DNA of 64,000 nt from Manduca sexta (Eukaryota > Arthropoda > Insecta > Lepidoptera > Sphingidae): contig NC_051128.1 of the NCBI RefSeq assembly GCF_014839805.1, positions 14,088,466 through 14,152,465 of the forward strand, in the 5' to 3' direction. Positions 23,201 through 31,568 of the stretch are shown piece by piece (the first letter of the stretch is position 1; every line of letters starts with the position of its first letter). The notes below the pieces were generated by a model. That model ran no database searches. It was given only the letters and a program-made list of their open reading frames with translations, and was not told the origin of the DNA. The translations under genes and the position numbers were made by a program.

Positions 23201-25972
23201 AGCATATACCTATTAGGGGATAATGTAATTAGCTTCCATCCGAGGCAATTCTTGTGCGCTGTCTCCACACTGAATGTACGATATGCACACAGTTAAGCGT
23301 GTATACCTCGTGGGTGCCAATTCACATTGAGACCTATAAGGGCTCGCGAACATCCTAGTCTTTTCCCCTTTTCCTATCCTAAGATGTTTCCTTATCTTTC
23401 CTCTACGTTTTCCTCAGGGCCCTGCAGTCGCTAAGCTGGGAGATTCCAGTATCCCTTGCGTAGGTTTCCCCTGGTGATGTTATGACTGATTTTTTTAGAC
23501 TCGGTTCAATATTTCCAGTAAATAGCTCTAAATAAAATCATTTATATTTTTTCTTGAAATAGACAGCAGTCAAAACAACTATTTTATTCCTTTAAGTTGA
23601 CTAATTACAAGAAAATATTATTTTATCTACTATTAACAAAGAAAAACATTTTTCAATACTAAGAAACAGACATCAAAACATATTTGTATTTTGATCCCCC
23701 TTAATAGCTAAGCTTTTTCTACAGAAATGTTTACTTTGCCGAGAGTAATGATTGTTATCTTTAGATATTTTATTTCAAAATAAGTGATGCGTTCCAAGAA
23801 ATCAGAAAATAGCAACGAATACGATAACAATAAATTAAAGGCCAAGTATGTTATGTATTTTCTTTTGTTTCTAACAACCATATTATACCGACTCATCTCA
23901 CTCTAATGTGGCGACGAGACAACACATTTGAAACATGCTTATTTTATTTCTAAATGAATATATGTGAGGGTCCGTCTGGGTACCACCGCGATGTCTATTT
24001 CTGCCGCTAAGCAGCAGTGTGTAGGCACTGTTGTGTTCCTGTTTGAAGAACATTGTATCAACTCATCATACTCATGTCTCAGGGTGGCCAGTGCAGTGGA
24101 ATACCAAACAATACATCGTAATTCAAGGTGTTGGATGGTGTTTTTACTGTTTATGAGCGGTTGTATTGCTTACCACCAGGCGAAAGGCAAGCTCGTCTCG
24201 TCATTCAAAGCAAAAAAAGGAAAAAGTAGTCTGTATTTGGCGAATTTACAAATAATTTTAGCAACAATGTTTATGAAACTTAAATATTAATACCGCTTAG
24301 TTCCAACTTTAGCTGACTTATGTCTACAAATAAACATTAACTTCGGTAGAAGTATAGAATAATGTAAACTGTAAACAACTTTTTAAAACCCCCGTCTCAA
24401 TAAGTAAGAACCTACCTACCTCCTGATTCAATTTAACAAGTACCTAATTTTATTTCGATATACTTAAGTACTAAATACAGAGTTCTTAACTAACTATACT
24501 GTTTAATGTCTGCTTAATACTACATAATAACAAGCTCTTATCCCTTCCATACTGAATACGTCAACGTCAAAGCCCCTAAATTCCAGGAAAGGCAGATCCC
24601 GCGATACGTCTGTGGGAGCTACTCTCACCGCGTCTGATCTTGTAAAGGCTTGAATTTCCTTTGACGCACTAAACTTGAGGACATCTTCATTGTTCACGAA
24701 TAGCTTGTTTCCGACTAAATCTAAAGGAGATTAGCACTGTTATATTAAGCAATATTTGCTTCTAAATGAATCTGGTTGTTATTCAGCGGATTACTCATTT
24801 TATCGGCTTCTTTATTTAACTAGCATATTTTTATATTTTAGTAATCGGATTAAGCGATCAGCGCGATTTTAAGAAAGCGATATTTTAAGATGAAAGGCTG
24901 ATTAATAATAGCTTAGGAAAGAACGTAGGTTTTAAATAGAAATATATTAACGCGGTTTTTATATTATCATTTTCTCCCGACGTTTCGAAGACTTTACAGC
25001 CTTCATAGTCACGGGGCGGAGTGAGGTGTTGGTCATCCTAAAAATCAGTTACAATATTTACTTATATTTTACAATTAATAAAATTAACTGATGACAGTGT
25101 TTTGAAGTCTGGCAGTTTTCTTTCAATGTATAACATTCGCGTAAACATAAAAAATCATTAGAGCCTAGGTTTATCAACAGCGGTTTACAAAGTTTAAGTA
25201 ATAGGTTCTAATTCTTATTTTCACATATCCAAGCACGCACTGCCCGTCCCGGAGATCAAACCGAAGACCTATCACCTCAGCACGACTGACGTACCGCAAT
25301 ACTATTGCGCCACGGCGGCATTTTGATTTTTCATGGTGCGCAAAGAAAATATGGGCGCCGGAATGATAATTTAAAATGTAATTCTGTTATCGTTTGTATT
25401 TAAATAAATAAAACACCTATTTGTCTCGACATTTACAAATACTTACGAAATAAGTATCGAGATATGTCTGTGTATTTAGTTATAAATCATAACTAATTAT
25501 AAATATATATAAAAAATAATTGCTGTTCGTTAGTCTAGCTAAAACTCCAGAACGGCTGTACCGATTTGACTTATTTTGGTTTTCAATTATTTGTAGAAGT
25601 CCAATGAAGATTTAAACGGTGAGAAACATAAATAATAAATAACGGAAAATACTAAAAACGACAATAAAATTTTCCAATAAAATAATCACTCATTGGCTTC
25701 TATTTCTAATCGACGTTAGAAATAGAAGGTTAAAACACAATAAAATGTACTTTACCTTTAGAATTATCGACTTTACATCCATATTTTAAGAGTTCACATT
25801 CGTTTTTAAAATATTTAACTCGAAAGCCTTTCCCGTCAATCCTTATTCCACAAACACTGACTTCACTTCGATCATCACAATCAAGATTCGTACAAAACTC
25901 AGTTTTATCTTCGTCCAAAGATTTCATTTCAAATTTATATAAATACAGCAAGAAAAACAGTATAATTTTCAT
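8110..25972 (-). CDS. Secreted Kazal-like multidomain protein, 4-exon model, 373 aa
   Basis: Exons on the minus strand: 25972-25756, 16921-16353, 9502-9355, 8297-8110 (coding lengths 217, 569, 148 and 188 nt, total 1122 nt). Phases agree at every junction (1/2, 0/0, 1/2) and each exon is bounded by AG and GT. Residues 1-16 form a hydrophobic signal peptide. A Kazal-like module follows at 27-66 (C27, C32, C41, C59, C66; VCGIR and FKNECEL). A second is at 102-142 (C102, C107, C117, C135, C142). A third begins around 257 and has CPDTYAPVCG (C264, C272), then FQNHC290 and C297. Several N-x-S/T sites lie at 145-250. Kazal domains are usually serine-protease inhibitors, but the spacing between the VCG and NEC cysteines (17 residues in modules 1-2) is longer than in classical Kazal, so inhibition is inference. 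Introns are 2-9 kb and full of transposons. I do not recognise an orthologue name. Extra exons may be missing. Confidence 0.7.
8905..9085 (+). repeat. SINE copy (taccatcaggc family)
   Basis: Carries cgtctcatgtctcaggatg, ggaataccaaacaatacttt, ttggatggtgtttctactgt and cttaccatcaggcaaacggc, then an A-rich end (caaagcaaaaaaagaaaac). Matching copies are at 23965-24230 and 48145-48355. It lies in intron 3 of the Kazal-like gene, antisense to it. Confidence 0.8.
9355..9502 (-). CDS. Exon 3 of the Kazal-like gene: Kazal module
   Basis: Acceptor ttttgtttctag, then codons AAA TGT CCA in phase 0; donor GTAAGT after TCG T (phase 1). The exon is GC-richer than its surroundings. It reads KCPDTYAPVCGVPG, then FQNHCFMDVAQCKMQ: the CPxxYxPVCG and FxNxC...AxC signature of a Kazal domain. 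Read through the donor, the frame would stop at 9341 after SSCKFM; the strong GTAAGT and the phase match to exon 4 argue for splicing. Confidence 0.8.
9830..9957. repeat. Dispersed repeat, left part, split by mariner
   Basis: agctttattcatcacgcgaa and acatagttgcac match copies at 37460-37610 (gcttcattcatcaagtaggc) and 47740-47850 (actttattcatcacgtagtc). The copy stops at cagacatttta, where the mariner enters, and resumes at tattgcacat after 11249. Confidence 0.7.
9958..11247 (-). mobile_element. mariner transposon, 1290 bp, inactivated
   Basis: Terminal inverted repeats: ACATCGGTCAATAAGTCCCG and on (9960 to about 9986) against its reverse complement ending near 11245. TA dinucleotides flank both ends (9956-9957 and 11248-11249), the target duplication of the family. 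Joining the flanks restores cattttatattg, which matches the empty repeat copies at 37.6 and 47.8 kb, so the bounds are well supported. The length fits a full mariner (about 1.3 kb). The transposase lies on the minus strand and is broken. Confidence 0.93.
10022..11086 (-). pseudogene. mariner transposase, frameshifted and with a lost catalytic residue
   Basis: Begins at 11086 or 11080 (MSKTIEEKEFRVLFKHRF), with the helix-turn-helix part PSKATVKRWFAEFKRG. The linker (SKWVPRLLTVDQKHQR) and the first catalytic block TDETWIHHFTPESK are visible (10580-10680). The second aspartate sits in HQDN near 10312, where a frameshift breaks the frame before VHTAVATMAKL. The third block reads LAPSFYYLFAKLKKML, with Phe where the family has Asp. 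In-frame stops also occur (after RRN at about 10631 and after NSEYYIA at 10389). The ancestral enzyme cut and pasted the element at TA sites; this copy cannot. Confidence 0.92.
11248..11290. repeat. Dispersed repeat, right part after mariner
   Basis: tattgcacata continues the repeat interrupted at 9957; the other copies read tattggacataaaa at this point. Confidence 0.55.
11576..12016 (+). mobile_element. Non-autonomous Helitron
   Basis: Starts TC after an A (11575) and ends CTAG before a T (12017), the A^T insertion rule of Helitrons. Twelve bases before the end is a hairpin CGCGG-gcgaag-CCGCG (11989-12004). The 5' part (ttataaatgcgaaagtttgt) and the body (ggtagtatattc-like, cgggacttttatcccg) recur in the copies at 22405-22794 and 36186-36372. 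It has no coding capacity. Confidence 0.85.
12500..12765 (+). repeat. GC-richer retroposon-like segment
   Basis: From cagccgtgacaaagtgacct through attatgccggcatgttagta to ggcgaccgccgtattatccg the base composition rises well above the flanks. gaataatgccggcgtgactt near 50150 resembles part of it. I take it as a SINE or LINE 3' fragment. No clear ends were found, and the 67-codon frame in it is not a gene. Confidence 0.45.
12785..13074. repeat. 'gacgtttcgaag' fold-back MITE, long copy
   Basis: Left end tctaatatttacgcgaacgt, then aaaatgaaattattttgcag. The centre has tcgaagactttgcagccttc and ggctgaggtgttggtcatcc. The right end has ctgcaaaatagttttatttt, the reverse complement of the left inner terminus. 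Confidence 0.75.
13080..13685. other. No recognised feature
   Basis: AT-rich intron sequence; nothing supported. Confidence 0.4.
13688..14232. repeat. Paired arrays of GTAATTAC-like motifs
   Basis: Dense short motifs (attac, gtaat, gattac, gtaatta) fill 13688-13830 and again 14085-14232, in opposite sense, around about 250 bases of ordinary AT-rich DNA. This layout resembles subterminal transposase-binding arrays of hAT-like elements. Exact termini and a target duplication were not resolved. Confidence 0.45.
14236..14425 (-). repeat. tRNA-derived SINE, 3'-shortened copy
   Basis: On the minus strand: A-box-like tggcgtagttg, B box gggttcgatcccctgg (near 14355), then the body (tgctta gtatcaacccgg, aatttgtgttcgatat). 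Same family as 21459-21721. Confidence 0.8.
14430..15185. other. No recognised feature
   Basis: AT-rich. A 78-codon plus-strand frame at 14891-15127 contains no domain I can name. Confidence 0.4.
15186..16204. mobile_element. Non-autonomous DNA transposon, 1.02 kb
   Basis: Left terminus TAAGGTGCGTTGGGGTTAAA; right terminus, read inward, TAAGGCGCGTTGGGGTAAGA. Both ends are flanked by TAT (15183-15185 and 16205-16207), giving a TA or TAT target duplication. Internally gatcttacccca and ggggttaatccgg echo the termini. No transposase was recognised; the 93-codon frame at its right end starts in a neighbouring pseudo-exon. It splits the decayed Kazal copy at 16208-16340. Confidence 0.75.
16208..16340 (-). 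pseudogene. Decayed Kazal-like module copy
   Basis: On the minus strand it reads SCAANSVCSI, then GNGFIV, then VYNECQLMKY, with three in-frame stops. This aligns to module 2 of the gene (DCANESDKLQVCGIR, GKGFKV, FHNECQLWKY). The nucleotides also match: tgacattcgttgt occurs in both (16215 and 16731). It begins only about 12 bases past the exon 2 donor and is cut at Lys-Tyr by the transposon 15186-16204. It is a duplicated exon piece that no longer codes. Confidence 0.7.
16353..16921 (-). CDS. Exon 2 of the Kazal-like gene: second module and long spacer
   Basis: Acceptor tgttttttcag; the first two bases (CG) complete Ala73 with the G left by exon 1. The donor is ATG|GTAAGA, phase 0. It codes YGLINSNYCEKSNGKL, the module MKPECDKYDC...VCGIRQEGKGFKV...HNECQLWKYNC, then about 115 residues without many cysteines but with four N-glycosylation-type sites (NIT, NDT, NAT, NIS). 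It ends SSCYHKCPM, whose cysteines probably belong to the third module completed by exon 3. At least 165 codons are uninterrupted from Met98, long for this AT-rich context. Confidence 0.8.
16925..17560. other. Intron 1 of the Kazal-like gene, nothing recognised
   Basis: AT-rich, no repeat or exon supported. Confidence 0.4.
17566..18065 (-). other. Pair of open frames in intron 1, possible exon remnant
   Basis: A 90-codon minus-strand frame at 17793-18065 (…HQYASDIKYYSQYAHKS…) and a 78-codon frame at 17566-17802 overlap by ten bases. The first has ordinary codon use and polar composition, but the acceptor upstream (aaaaaaatcag) is poor. They lie on the same strand as the Kazal-like gene. I could not identify a domain; chance is quite possible. 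Confidence 0.2.
18612..18875. repeat. Imperfect tandem duplication, unit about 135 bp
   Basis: Two successive copies share ccggaactagctag, ataccgtctaatttacat, cgtca, gaggctatcgt and caaaatttt. They differ at many positions, so the duplication is not recent. Confidence 0.7.
19343..19614. repeat. 'gacgtttcgaag' fold-back MITE, inverted core
   Basis: Left end atttattatgtttacacgaa. The core appears in reverse sense (cccccgtgaccacgcaggct, gtcttcgaaacgtcgg), and the right end is aaaatccgaaaaaatagg. Confidence 0.7.
19615..20465. other. No clear feature; possible SINE head at 20325-20385
   Basis: AT-rich intron. gtggtggtagcgtaac followed by cttgggtttgatgtt could be eroded A- and B-box sequence of a tRNA-derived SINE. 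Confidence 0.3.
20470..20660. repeat. Imperfect tandem repeat, about 2.5 units of 65-80 bp
   Basis: ctgttctataagttaaagac followed by cacgtcag occurs at about 20506 and 20573. A shortened third copy (ctcctatagttaaagccacg) starts at about 20633. atggcgtgt precedes the first two. Confidence 0.75.
21447..21733 (+). mobile_element. Intact tRNA-derived SINE with 12-bp target duplication
   Basis: The element is 21459-21721. A box tggcgtagttg (about 21470) and B box gggttcgaatcccgg (about 21518) fit pol III promoters. The body is followed by a (gtat)n tail. TAATCCCTTTCC flanks it on both sides (21447-21458 and 21722-21733). The perfect duplication and the near identity to the copy at 51526-51792 point to fairly recent activity. 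It lies in intron 1 of the Kazal-like gene, antisense to it. Confidence 0.93.
21735..22400. other. No recognised feature
   Basis: AT-rich intron sequence; nothing supported. Confidence 0.4.
22405..22794 (+). mobile_element. Helitron copy carrying a MITE
   Basis: The right end cattcacgcggggg, agcgggcaaaag, CTAA fits the CTRR rule. The body parts (ccaaacgtatttcgatgaaa, tatagcgggatttttatgtc) match 11576-12016 and 36186-36372. The middle is displaced by the MITE 22522-22699. The 5' end is not sharp. Confidence 0.65.
22522..22699. mobile_element. MITE nested in the Helitron
   Basis: Inverted termini: GGGCCTTATTCTCTAT at the left; GGGCCCTTATTCTGTATGAT at the right when read inward. About 178 bp, no coding capacity. 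Confidence 0.7.
22959..23201 (-). other. Open frame resembling a Kazal-like gene exon
   Basis: The 80-codon minus-strand frame holds KKAGKLVVNDNDKPMKNLQC, which resembles the start of exon 2 (SNGKLITNDGEELMKPEC). cgcaacacag lies just upstream of that part and could act as an acceptor, but no matching donor phase was found. It may be an unrecognised or decayed exon of the same gene. Confidence 0.3.
23205..23960. other. No recognised feature
   Basis: AT-rich intron sequence. Confidence 0.4.
23965..24230 (+). repeat. SINE copy (taccatcaggc family), longest in window
   Basis: Begins gtccgtctgggtaccaccgc, a 5' block missing from the copies at 8905 and 48145. It then has tatttctgccgctaagcagc, gtttgaagaacattgta, atgtctcagggtggccagtg and cttaccaccaggcgaaaggc, and an A-rich tail. 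Confidence 0.8.
24449..24454 (-). terminator. Poly(A) signal AATAAA behind the alternative exon
   Basis: AATAAA on the minus strand, 48 bases after the stop codon at 24503-24505. Confidence 0.45.
24503..24720 (-). CDS. Alternative terminal exon of the Kazal-like gene
   Basis: Acceptor gctaatctcctttag, then AT completing GAT with the G left by exon 1: phase 1/2, the same as at exon 2. It reads DLVGNKLFVNNEDVLKFSAS, then PTDVSRDLPFLEFRGFDVDV, and stops after VVLSRH. With exon 1 this gives a 144-residue secreted protein with one Kazal-like module. A possible internal donor (GACGCG|GTGAGA) would make it an internal exon instead, but then its phase does not fit exon 2. The start resembles exon 2 (GKLITNDGEEL), so the two may be duplicated exons. 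Confidence 0.55.
24949..25160. repeat. 'gacgtttcgaag' fold-back MITE
   Basis: Contains ttctcccgacgtttcgaaga, ttcatagtcacggggcggag and gaggtgttggtcatcc. The right end is cattcgcgtaaacataaaaa. The left outer terminus is missing. Confidence 0.75.
25242..25322 (-). repeat. tRNA-derived SINE head
   Basis: On the minus strand gtggcgcaatagtattgcgg (A box region) and ttcggtttgatctccgggac (B box region) have tRNA spacing. The body is absent. Confidence 0.5.
25756..25972 (-). CDS. Exon 1 of the Kazal-like gene: signal peptide and first module
   Basis: Starts at the only Met that gives a signal peptide (MKIILFFLLYLYKFE). The module C27-x4-C-x8-C-x17-C-x6-C includes VCGIRIDGKGFRVKYFKNEC. The exon ends AAAG|GTAAAG in phase 1. 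Read through, the frame stops 8 codons later, which fits an intron. No paired upstream exon is needed. Confidence 0.8.
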
Positions 25973-26007
25973 GCTATATCCGATTTTATACGCTTTATAA
26001 TGGATAT

Positions 26008-26015
26008 TTTATAGG
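26008..26015 (-). promoter_or_regulatory. Possible TATA box of the Kazal-like gene
   Basis: ctataaaat lies about 36-43 bases upstream of the start codon on the minus strand; a second tataaaat sits nearer, at about 25984-25991. In AT-rich DNA such matches are common, so this is tentative. Confidence 0.3.
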
Positions 26016-26524
26016 TTTATTAAATTTTAATGACCTTTTTAATTATTAGAAGGAATAATGGTTTGTTTTCTATTTACTTATTAAATTATATTTACTTTTT
26101 TCAGTGGGATTGAATTTGTGCATTAGGAATATAAAGTCATTAACCACTTTTACCTTATAATCATGTTCCTCTTTGAGCTTGAAAATAGTTACAAAGGTCC
26201 TAGTTATTGTCATAATATAATTCATATTTTTGTATATGTATATATCTATACTATAATAGAAAAGCTAGAGTTTGTTTAGTTTGAACGCGCTAATTTTATG
26301 AACTAAGTACGTGTTTGTATTGTAAAATTCTTTTAGCGTTGAACAGCCTATTTATCTAGGAAAGTCATCACGCATTAACGGAGAAAATAAAAAAAATATA
26401 TTTATAGTCTGTTTATAAAGAGATCCGTCGTGGGATTTGAGGTCGCTACTGTGCTTAACTACCTCTTTTGTTTAGTTTCGGTATGTTTCTATACAAAAAT
26501 CCCCAAAAACAACACGCAAGATCA

Positions 26525-27019
26525 TCTATACTTATAATAAATCTGTAGAGAGGTCAATTCTGTACGTGATATATATTTCCAAAATAACTATCAGGGGGTG
26601 ATTAGGGATCGATACTGATGCCAAAAATGCAATTAGTAAAATTTTTGTCTGTCTGCCTGTCTGAATGTCTGTTTAACCGTTATAGAAACAAAAACTACTC
26701 GACGGGTTTTAACGAAACTTGGTACAATTATTTTTCATACTCCTGAGCTGGTTATAGTATAATTTTCATCACGCTACAATTAATAGGCGCAGAGCAGAAA
26801 TGTTAGGAAAACGGGAGAAGTTACTGCATTTTTTAAGCTTCCGTCGCGTGTGCAACGTTAATGGTTAAAGCTACACAGAAATCATGTATGACGGAAATGA
26901 CCGGACAATCGGACCACCCGCATACCACCATACATTAAAAAAACATCCCGACAAATTGAGCACCTCCTCCATTTTTGAAGTCCGAAATCCACGCGGGCGA
27001 AGCTGTGGGCGGAAGCTAG
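26525..27019 (+). mobile_element. Non-autonomous Helitron, second family
   Basis: A^TCTATACTTATAATAAATC at the left; GGCGGAAGCTAG^T at the right. Before the end, ccacgcgggcgaagctgtgg can form an imperfect hairpin. Internal landmarks are aactatcagggggtgattag and gtctgtctgcctgtctgaat. No Rep/helicase frame is present. Confidence 0.85.
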
Positions 27020-28215
27020 TTTATAATAAAGCAATACGACATGACAATGAGTTTAACATTTACCAAATGGCGGGGATGTGTTGCTAAAAATCGAAAGTTA
27101 GTTCACTTTTAGGCCACGACGGCTCTTTTTCTGAACAGACTATATATACTTTTAACATGCACGCCCTACACGGTGCTTTTAAGTTACATTCTTTGATTCT
27201 ATCTAATAGTTGTCTGTAAGAGAATGACTCAAGCAATAATACCGTCAACTGTACTTTCTCTCTGTCTTCATAGCTTTTAATCGTGTTTTTGTTTTTGGTG
27301 TATAATAAATAAATAAATGAAATAAATACTTAAATATTTATTTGACTATACCCACTGAATTAGTATAATATTTTATTCGCTTACATATTTTAGTTTAAAT
27401 CTATAAACATCGATTATTAACTTAAGACCTACGCGTCTACCAATTTCATCAAAAAGTATATCTAAATTATACTTTATTGATATTAACTTTCTCTTAATTT
27501 AAAAAGAACTAAATAATTGTGTTAAATAGCTTTTTTTCAAAACTATACTTATTATTTTGTAAGTAATAACAATGTTGTGCCATCCCAGAATAAAAAAAAT
27601 ACCTAAGCATTTAGAAACATTACAGGATTTTCCCTTAAAGAATATGATCAGTACTTTTAGAAATGACTTCCTAAATCCCAATGACATATACATTCATAAT
27701 ACAATTACATATACAAATGTACACGACATATTAATATTTTCACGTTAAGAAAGGGATATTCTTCTTGATGGTGTAAGCTGCCTGCGACGGTAATCAAACG
27801 GATGCAGTGCACAAAAGGCGCGGCGACAATAATACGTGGACAGGGGATTTTCCCTTCGACACTCGTTGTCATTAATGTGCAATTTTGTATAAAATTCGTA
27901 AAAGGTGTCTGAAGAAACGTACATTTAACCTCATGACCGCTTGAGTAAACTTGTAGCTATTAAAATTTGTTTAGAGAGTGATTTTTAAGTCAATAATACT
28001 AATCGCTATACCTTTTTAAGCTATATACTTAGATCTTAGGGTTTCCAGTATCGAATCTGAAAGATAAAATATCAATAAAAAGAGTAGTGTACTATAAATT
28101 TTTTTCTCTGCGTAAAGTATGATTTCGCAGTCTCTTACATTTACAGTCAAAAATATAATTAATAATGTAATACATACATAACAAATTATGTAACCACGTG
28201 AACGATTTATAAAGA
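27020..28215. other. No recognised feature
   Basis: AT-rich. gcgcggcgacaataatacgt near 27820 is a GC-richer island without a coding signal. Confidence 0.4.
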
Positions 28216-28216
28216 A

Positions 28217-28500
28217 CTAGCTAACCTGACAGACGTTGTCCTGTCTTAACTATGTATGCACGCGCGCATTCTGTCGATCGCTAACAGTTATTTAAAACCA
28301 CTCCCAGTTATGTAAAATTAATATTGTCGTTAAGTTTTCTTAAATTTTTAATTTTCCGCGCAATTTTCTGAATTTTTGTTTCATAAGAACCTTCTCCTGA
28401 CAATAACAAACACAACAAAAAAAAATAGTAAAATCGGTCCAGCCGTTCACGCGTGATGGCATGACCAAGGGAAATAGTAATTCATTTTTATATATGTAGA
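28217..28500 (-). mobile_element. Short Helitron, minus orientation
   Basis: On the minus strand it starts TCTACATATATAAAAATGAA after A and ends CTAG before T, with a small hairpin gacaacgtctgtc just before the end. The central cgcgtgaacggctggaccga is typical of this group. 284 bp. Confidence 0.75.
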
Positions 28501-29835
28501 TAAATGTTGTGTAAAATGTCTGTGATTTAGTAAAGAGAATAGCGCGTAGTGCATTTAACATGGTTAAGCTAATCCTAAAAGCTTTGGCACGTGAGGGCGT
28601 AGGTGCTAATACTCTTAGTATTTAGTAGTAACGTCCCGTGGGACGGGGTGTTAACATCCACTGAGTACAGGAAAATTCAATAATGGGATCTGTACGTCAG
28701 TACTATTATCTATTCTGCGTTTACTGTTTAAATACAGACAAATGAGGAGAAGGCTTATTGACGACTTACTTGAAGCAGGTCATTTGTCGCTAAAAGTTGT
28801 TGCGATGACTTTTAAAAAAGTTAGTTACATTTTATATTATCGTTGGGTAAAATAATTTTATTAAGTTGTTGTACTGTTTAATCGAAATATAATTTATCTT
28901 AATAGTAATACATAATTGTTATCAGTATTGTCTAAATTTACTTTCAGTTACTTTACTTTTGCCTATATTTGTACGCCTACCATGGTAAAATAAGTCGCAC
29001 TATGTTTTTTTTTGTTACATCCGTTTGCATATCCTACACATGTTTAACAAATAAATGCATCTTGTATCTTGTTTCCTACATGTAATAAGTATAAACGTGG
29101 ACCAGTAGATTTAATAAAACAAGATTTTCGGTAGAGGATTAGATGACTAATCTTTCCAACTTCCAAAAATCACTATTCTACCGGTACATTGTAAAAGAGG
29201 TGTAGAAACACATTCGCATCAATAGTCTCATATAAGAAGTAACATCACACGCAAACACTAGTTATGAAATAAACATTCCTAATTGATAAGAAAATAATAG
29301 CATTGTTATGGCTGGCGAGTTTTTATTTCGTTTCCCTTATTAGCGTTGCCATGGTTACTTGTGGGGAGCACAGGGAGGCAATGATCGGGCAATTTCACTC
29401 ATCAATTAACATGCTCGTATTACAAACAAGGTATTATATGTGCATAACATATCGAATATAATTTGCGAAGGCTTATTCTGTAGCAAAAGTCATAGACTTT
29501 TTTATAAGCATTGTTAGTGATTGCTTATTAATCAATGTTTTGTTTTTGACACCAGATGTAAGACAGTGACAAATTAGTGTTTTGAAACCTGTTTAACATT
29601 GTTCGTTTTTGAATGCGTAGCCGTCTTATTGCGTAGTACCTATTGTAGTACTTTTTTATTGTGTTTTTGGCAAGACGTAGATGATGTGGCAATATCTGTA
29701 ATTGGGACTGATATGGTATGATTATTAGTTATCATAGTAGACACAAGTAATTTAATAAAAAGTAATAATATTTTATTTATCTATATATTGACTATACGTA
29801 GATACGGCAATAGGTAAACGCGTATGAATTTATTT
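28501..29835. other. No recognised feature
   Basis: AT-rich intergenic sequence; nothing supported. Confidence 0.4.
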
Positions 29836-29839
29836 TAAC

Positions 29840-30205
29840 TCGAATAACATAAGCAATCTCTTTGTTGTTTCAGACAGGTAAACCCAAAACTGATCGACGC
29901 GTGTGTAACAGCAAAATACAGCTGCAATCCACCCAACGGGAGAGGGAGTGTTTCGTTTTAATATGTTCTGCCAACCCCCCTCAGTGGGGCCGCCGGGGGG
30001 GGTCAGTGCGTCCATTTTAAATGCAATAATTTGAGCTCGTATCGACGAGATCCCGGGAAATGCCCGGGACGCGAGCGGTGGGTTGGAGAGATTTAGCCCA
30101 CTCGTTAGTGTTATTGTAAAAAATAACGTAACAACTAAAGACTTTAAAACCCTCGCGAAAGGCTTACAGGGGATTATATTCCCCACCTGCAGTTCCATTT
30201 AGCTT
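29840..30205 (-). repeat. GC-rich retroelement-like fragment
   Basis: A 122-codon minus-strand frame (29830-30198) crosses a GC-rich block with MDALTPPGGPTEGGWQNIL. The sharp change in composition and the proline/glycine-rich start resemble the leader and ORF1 start of non-LTR elements. I cannot identify the family. Confidence 0.3.
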
Positions 30206-30209
30206 AATT

Positions 30210-31565
30210 AATTAAGCCGCTTACGTTGTGCTTTACTTTGTAGTGCATAATGACTAATGTAATCATCTGCGGCCTTCGAACGTTGCAATATGTTAAGTGC
30301 TTTGTCTTTGTATTTTGAGTGGCATTTAACAAAGACAGCGACGCGGTTGAGCAGTATTGTTAAATTATGACAGAAGTGCACCCAAATTAAAGTTAAGTTT
30401 GCTTTTACAGTGAGTGCCAGTTACCTATTGTTTAAGGTGCATAATTTAATGTATTTCAATGTGCTTGAGATCAAATATTGTTTACCTATGACAGGTGTAA
30501 ACGTTTATTGATAACTACTTAAGGCATACTTTATGAAATGTGTAGGTACCTATGGTATTGTTTAAGCAGATGCATTATATCATTTATATATTTCGATGTA
30601 TATATGAATAAAATAAACTTGTGGGCGGGGCACTCAACTTGCAGGCTTGCCAATGGGGCGGGAATGTTCTGGAATGGCGATACGGGAGTGGAGGAAATGT
30701 TGTGGGCCGACCCGGCATAGATGAGGTGGTTGTAAGGAACGGTGAAACTAGCATTTCTAGGGAATATATGGGGGGTTTCCCCCCTTTACAGATAAAACAA
30801 ACACGGCCATGCGGCAATATAACTCTTAATTTTTTGTATTTTTTAAAACCTTTATAAAATATTTCATATAACGATGCATAGCCTGGATTTAATCTCATGT
30901 TAAACTCACCAGAATTAATTTTGGAAAGCATGTTTTTTATAATTGAATGACTGGGCTATCAAACCAACTGCCCGGTCGAAAACGTCATGGCTGGCCGTAA
31001 ACAATAGGAAACCGACAGACAACCGAATTACAAAGCACGGCGCTATATGATCAACGCTGACAGATGTCCTGGGACAGTTCTAAAGTCCTCATTAGGTAAT
31101 AACATTAGCTACAATATTCTTCAAAAGAAGAAGCCATAGCGTTTGCTCAGTACTATTATCCCGATTAACGAGGGACATCTCTTGTCAACTGACACTCTAT
31201 CTAGACCCAATTCTGCTTACTATCAAGTGCATTAGGGTCACTGTATTGCTCGTACATAAAAAATGTGCTGGTAACTATCCGGATGGACTACTACAAATGA
31301 TCTACCTACCTAGACTTGTTAATATACTTAATCAAAATTACAATGAATATTTTGGATTTTAAGATTATTCGAAACATCAGATATATAGCTATTTTTATAT
31401 AATATATTTACTATGGACTATGGAAATAAAATATTATTTGTTACTTAAAGCTAATAATACACTTTTTCATTATTAAAACTGCCGTTTTATTTTTTGCATA
31501 TTTAAAAAACCATAAATACATTCAAACAACGGAAAATCTTATTGTAAATAAATACTTAACTTTCT
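30210..31565. other. Mostly featureless; GC-richer patch at 30620-30790
   Basis: The patch (ggcggggcactcaacttgca to ggggggtttcccccc) may be a repeat fragment. No gene is supported. Confidence 0.35.
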
Positions 31566-31568
31566 ATA

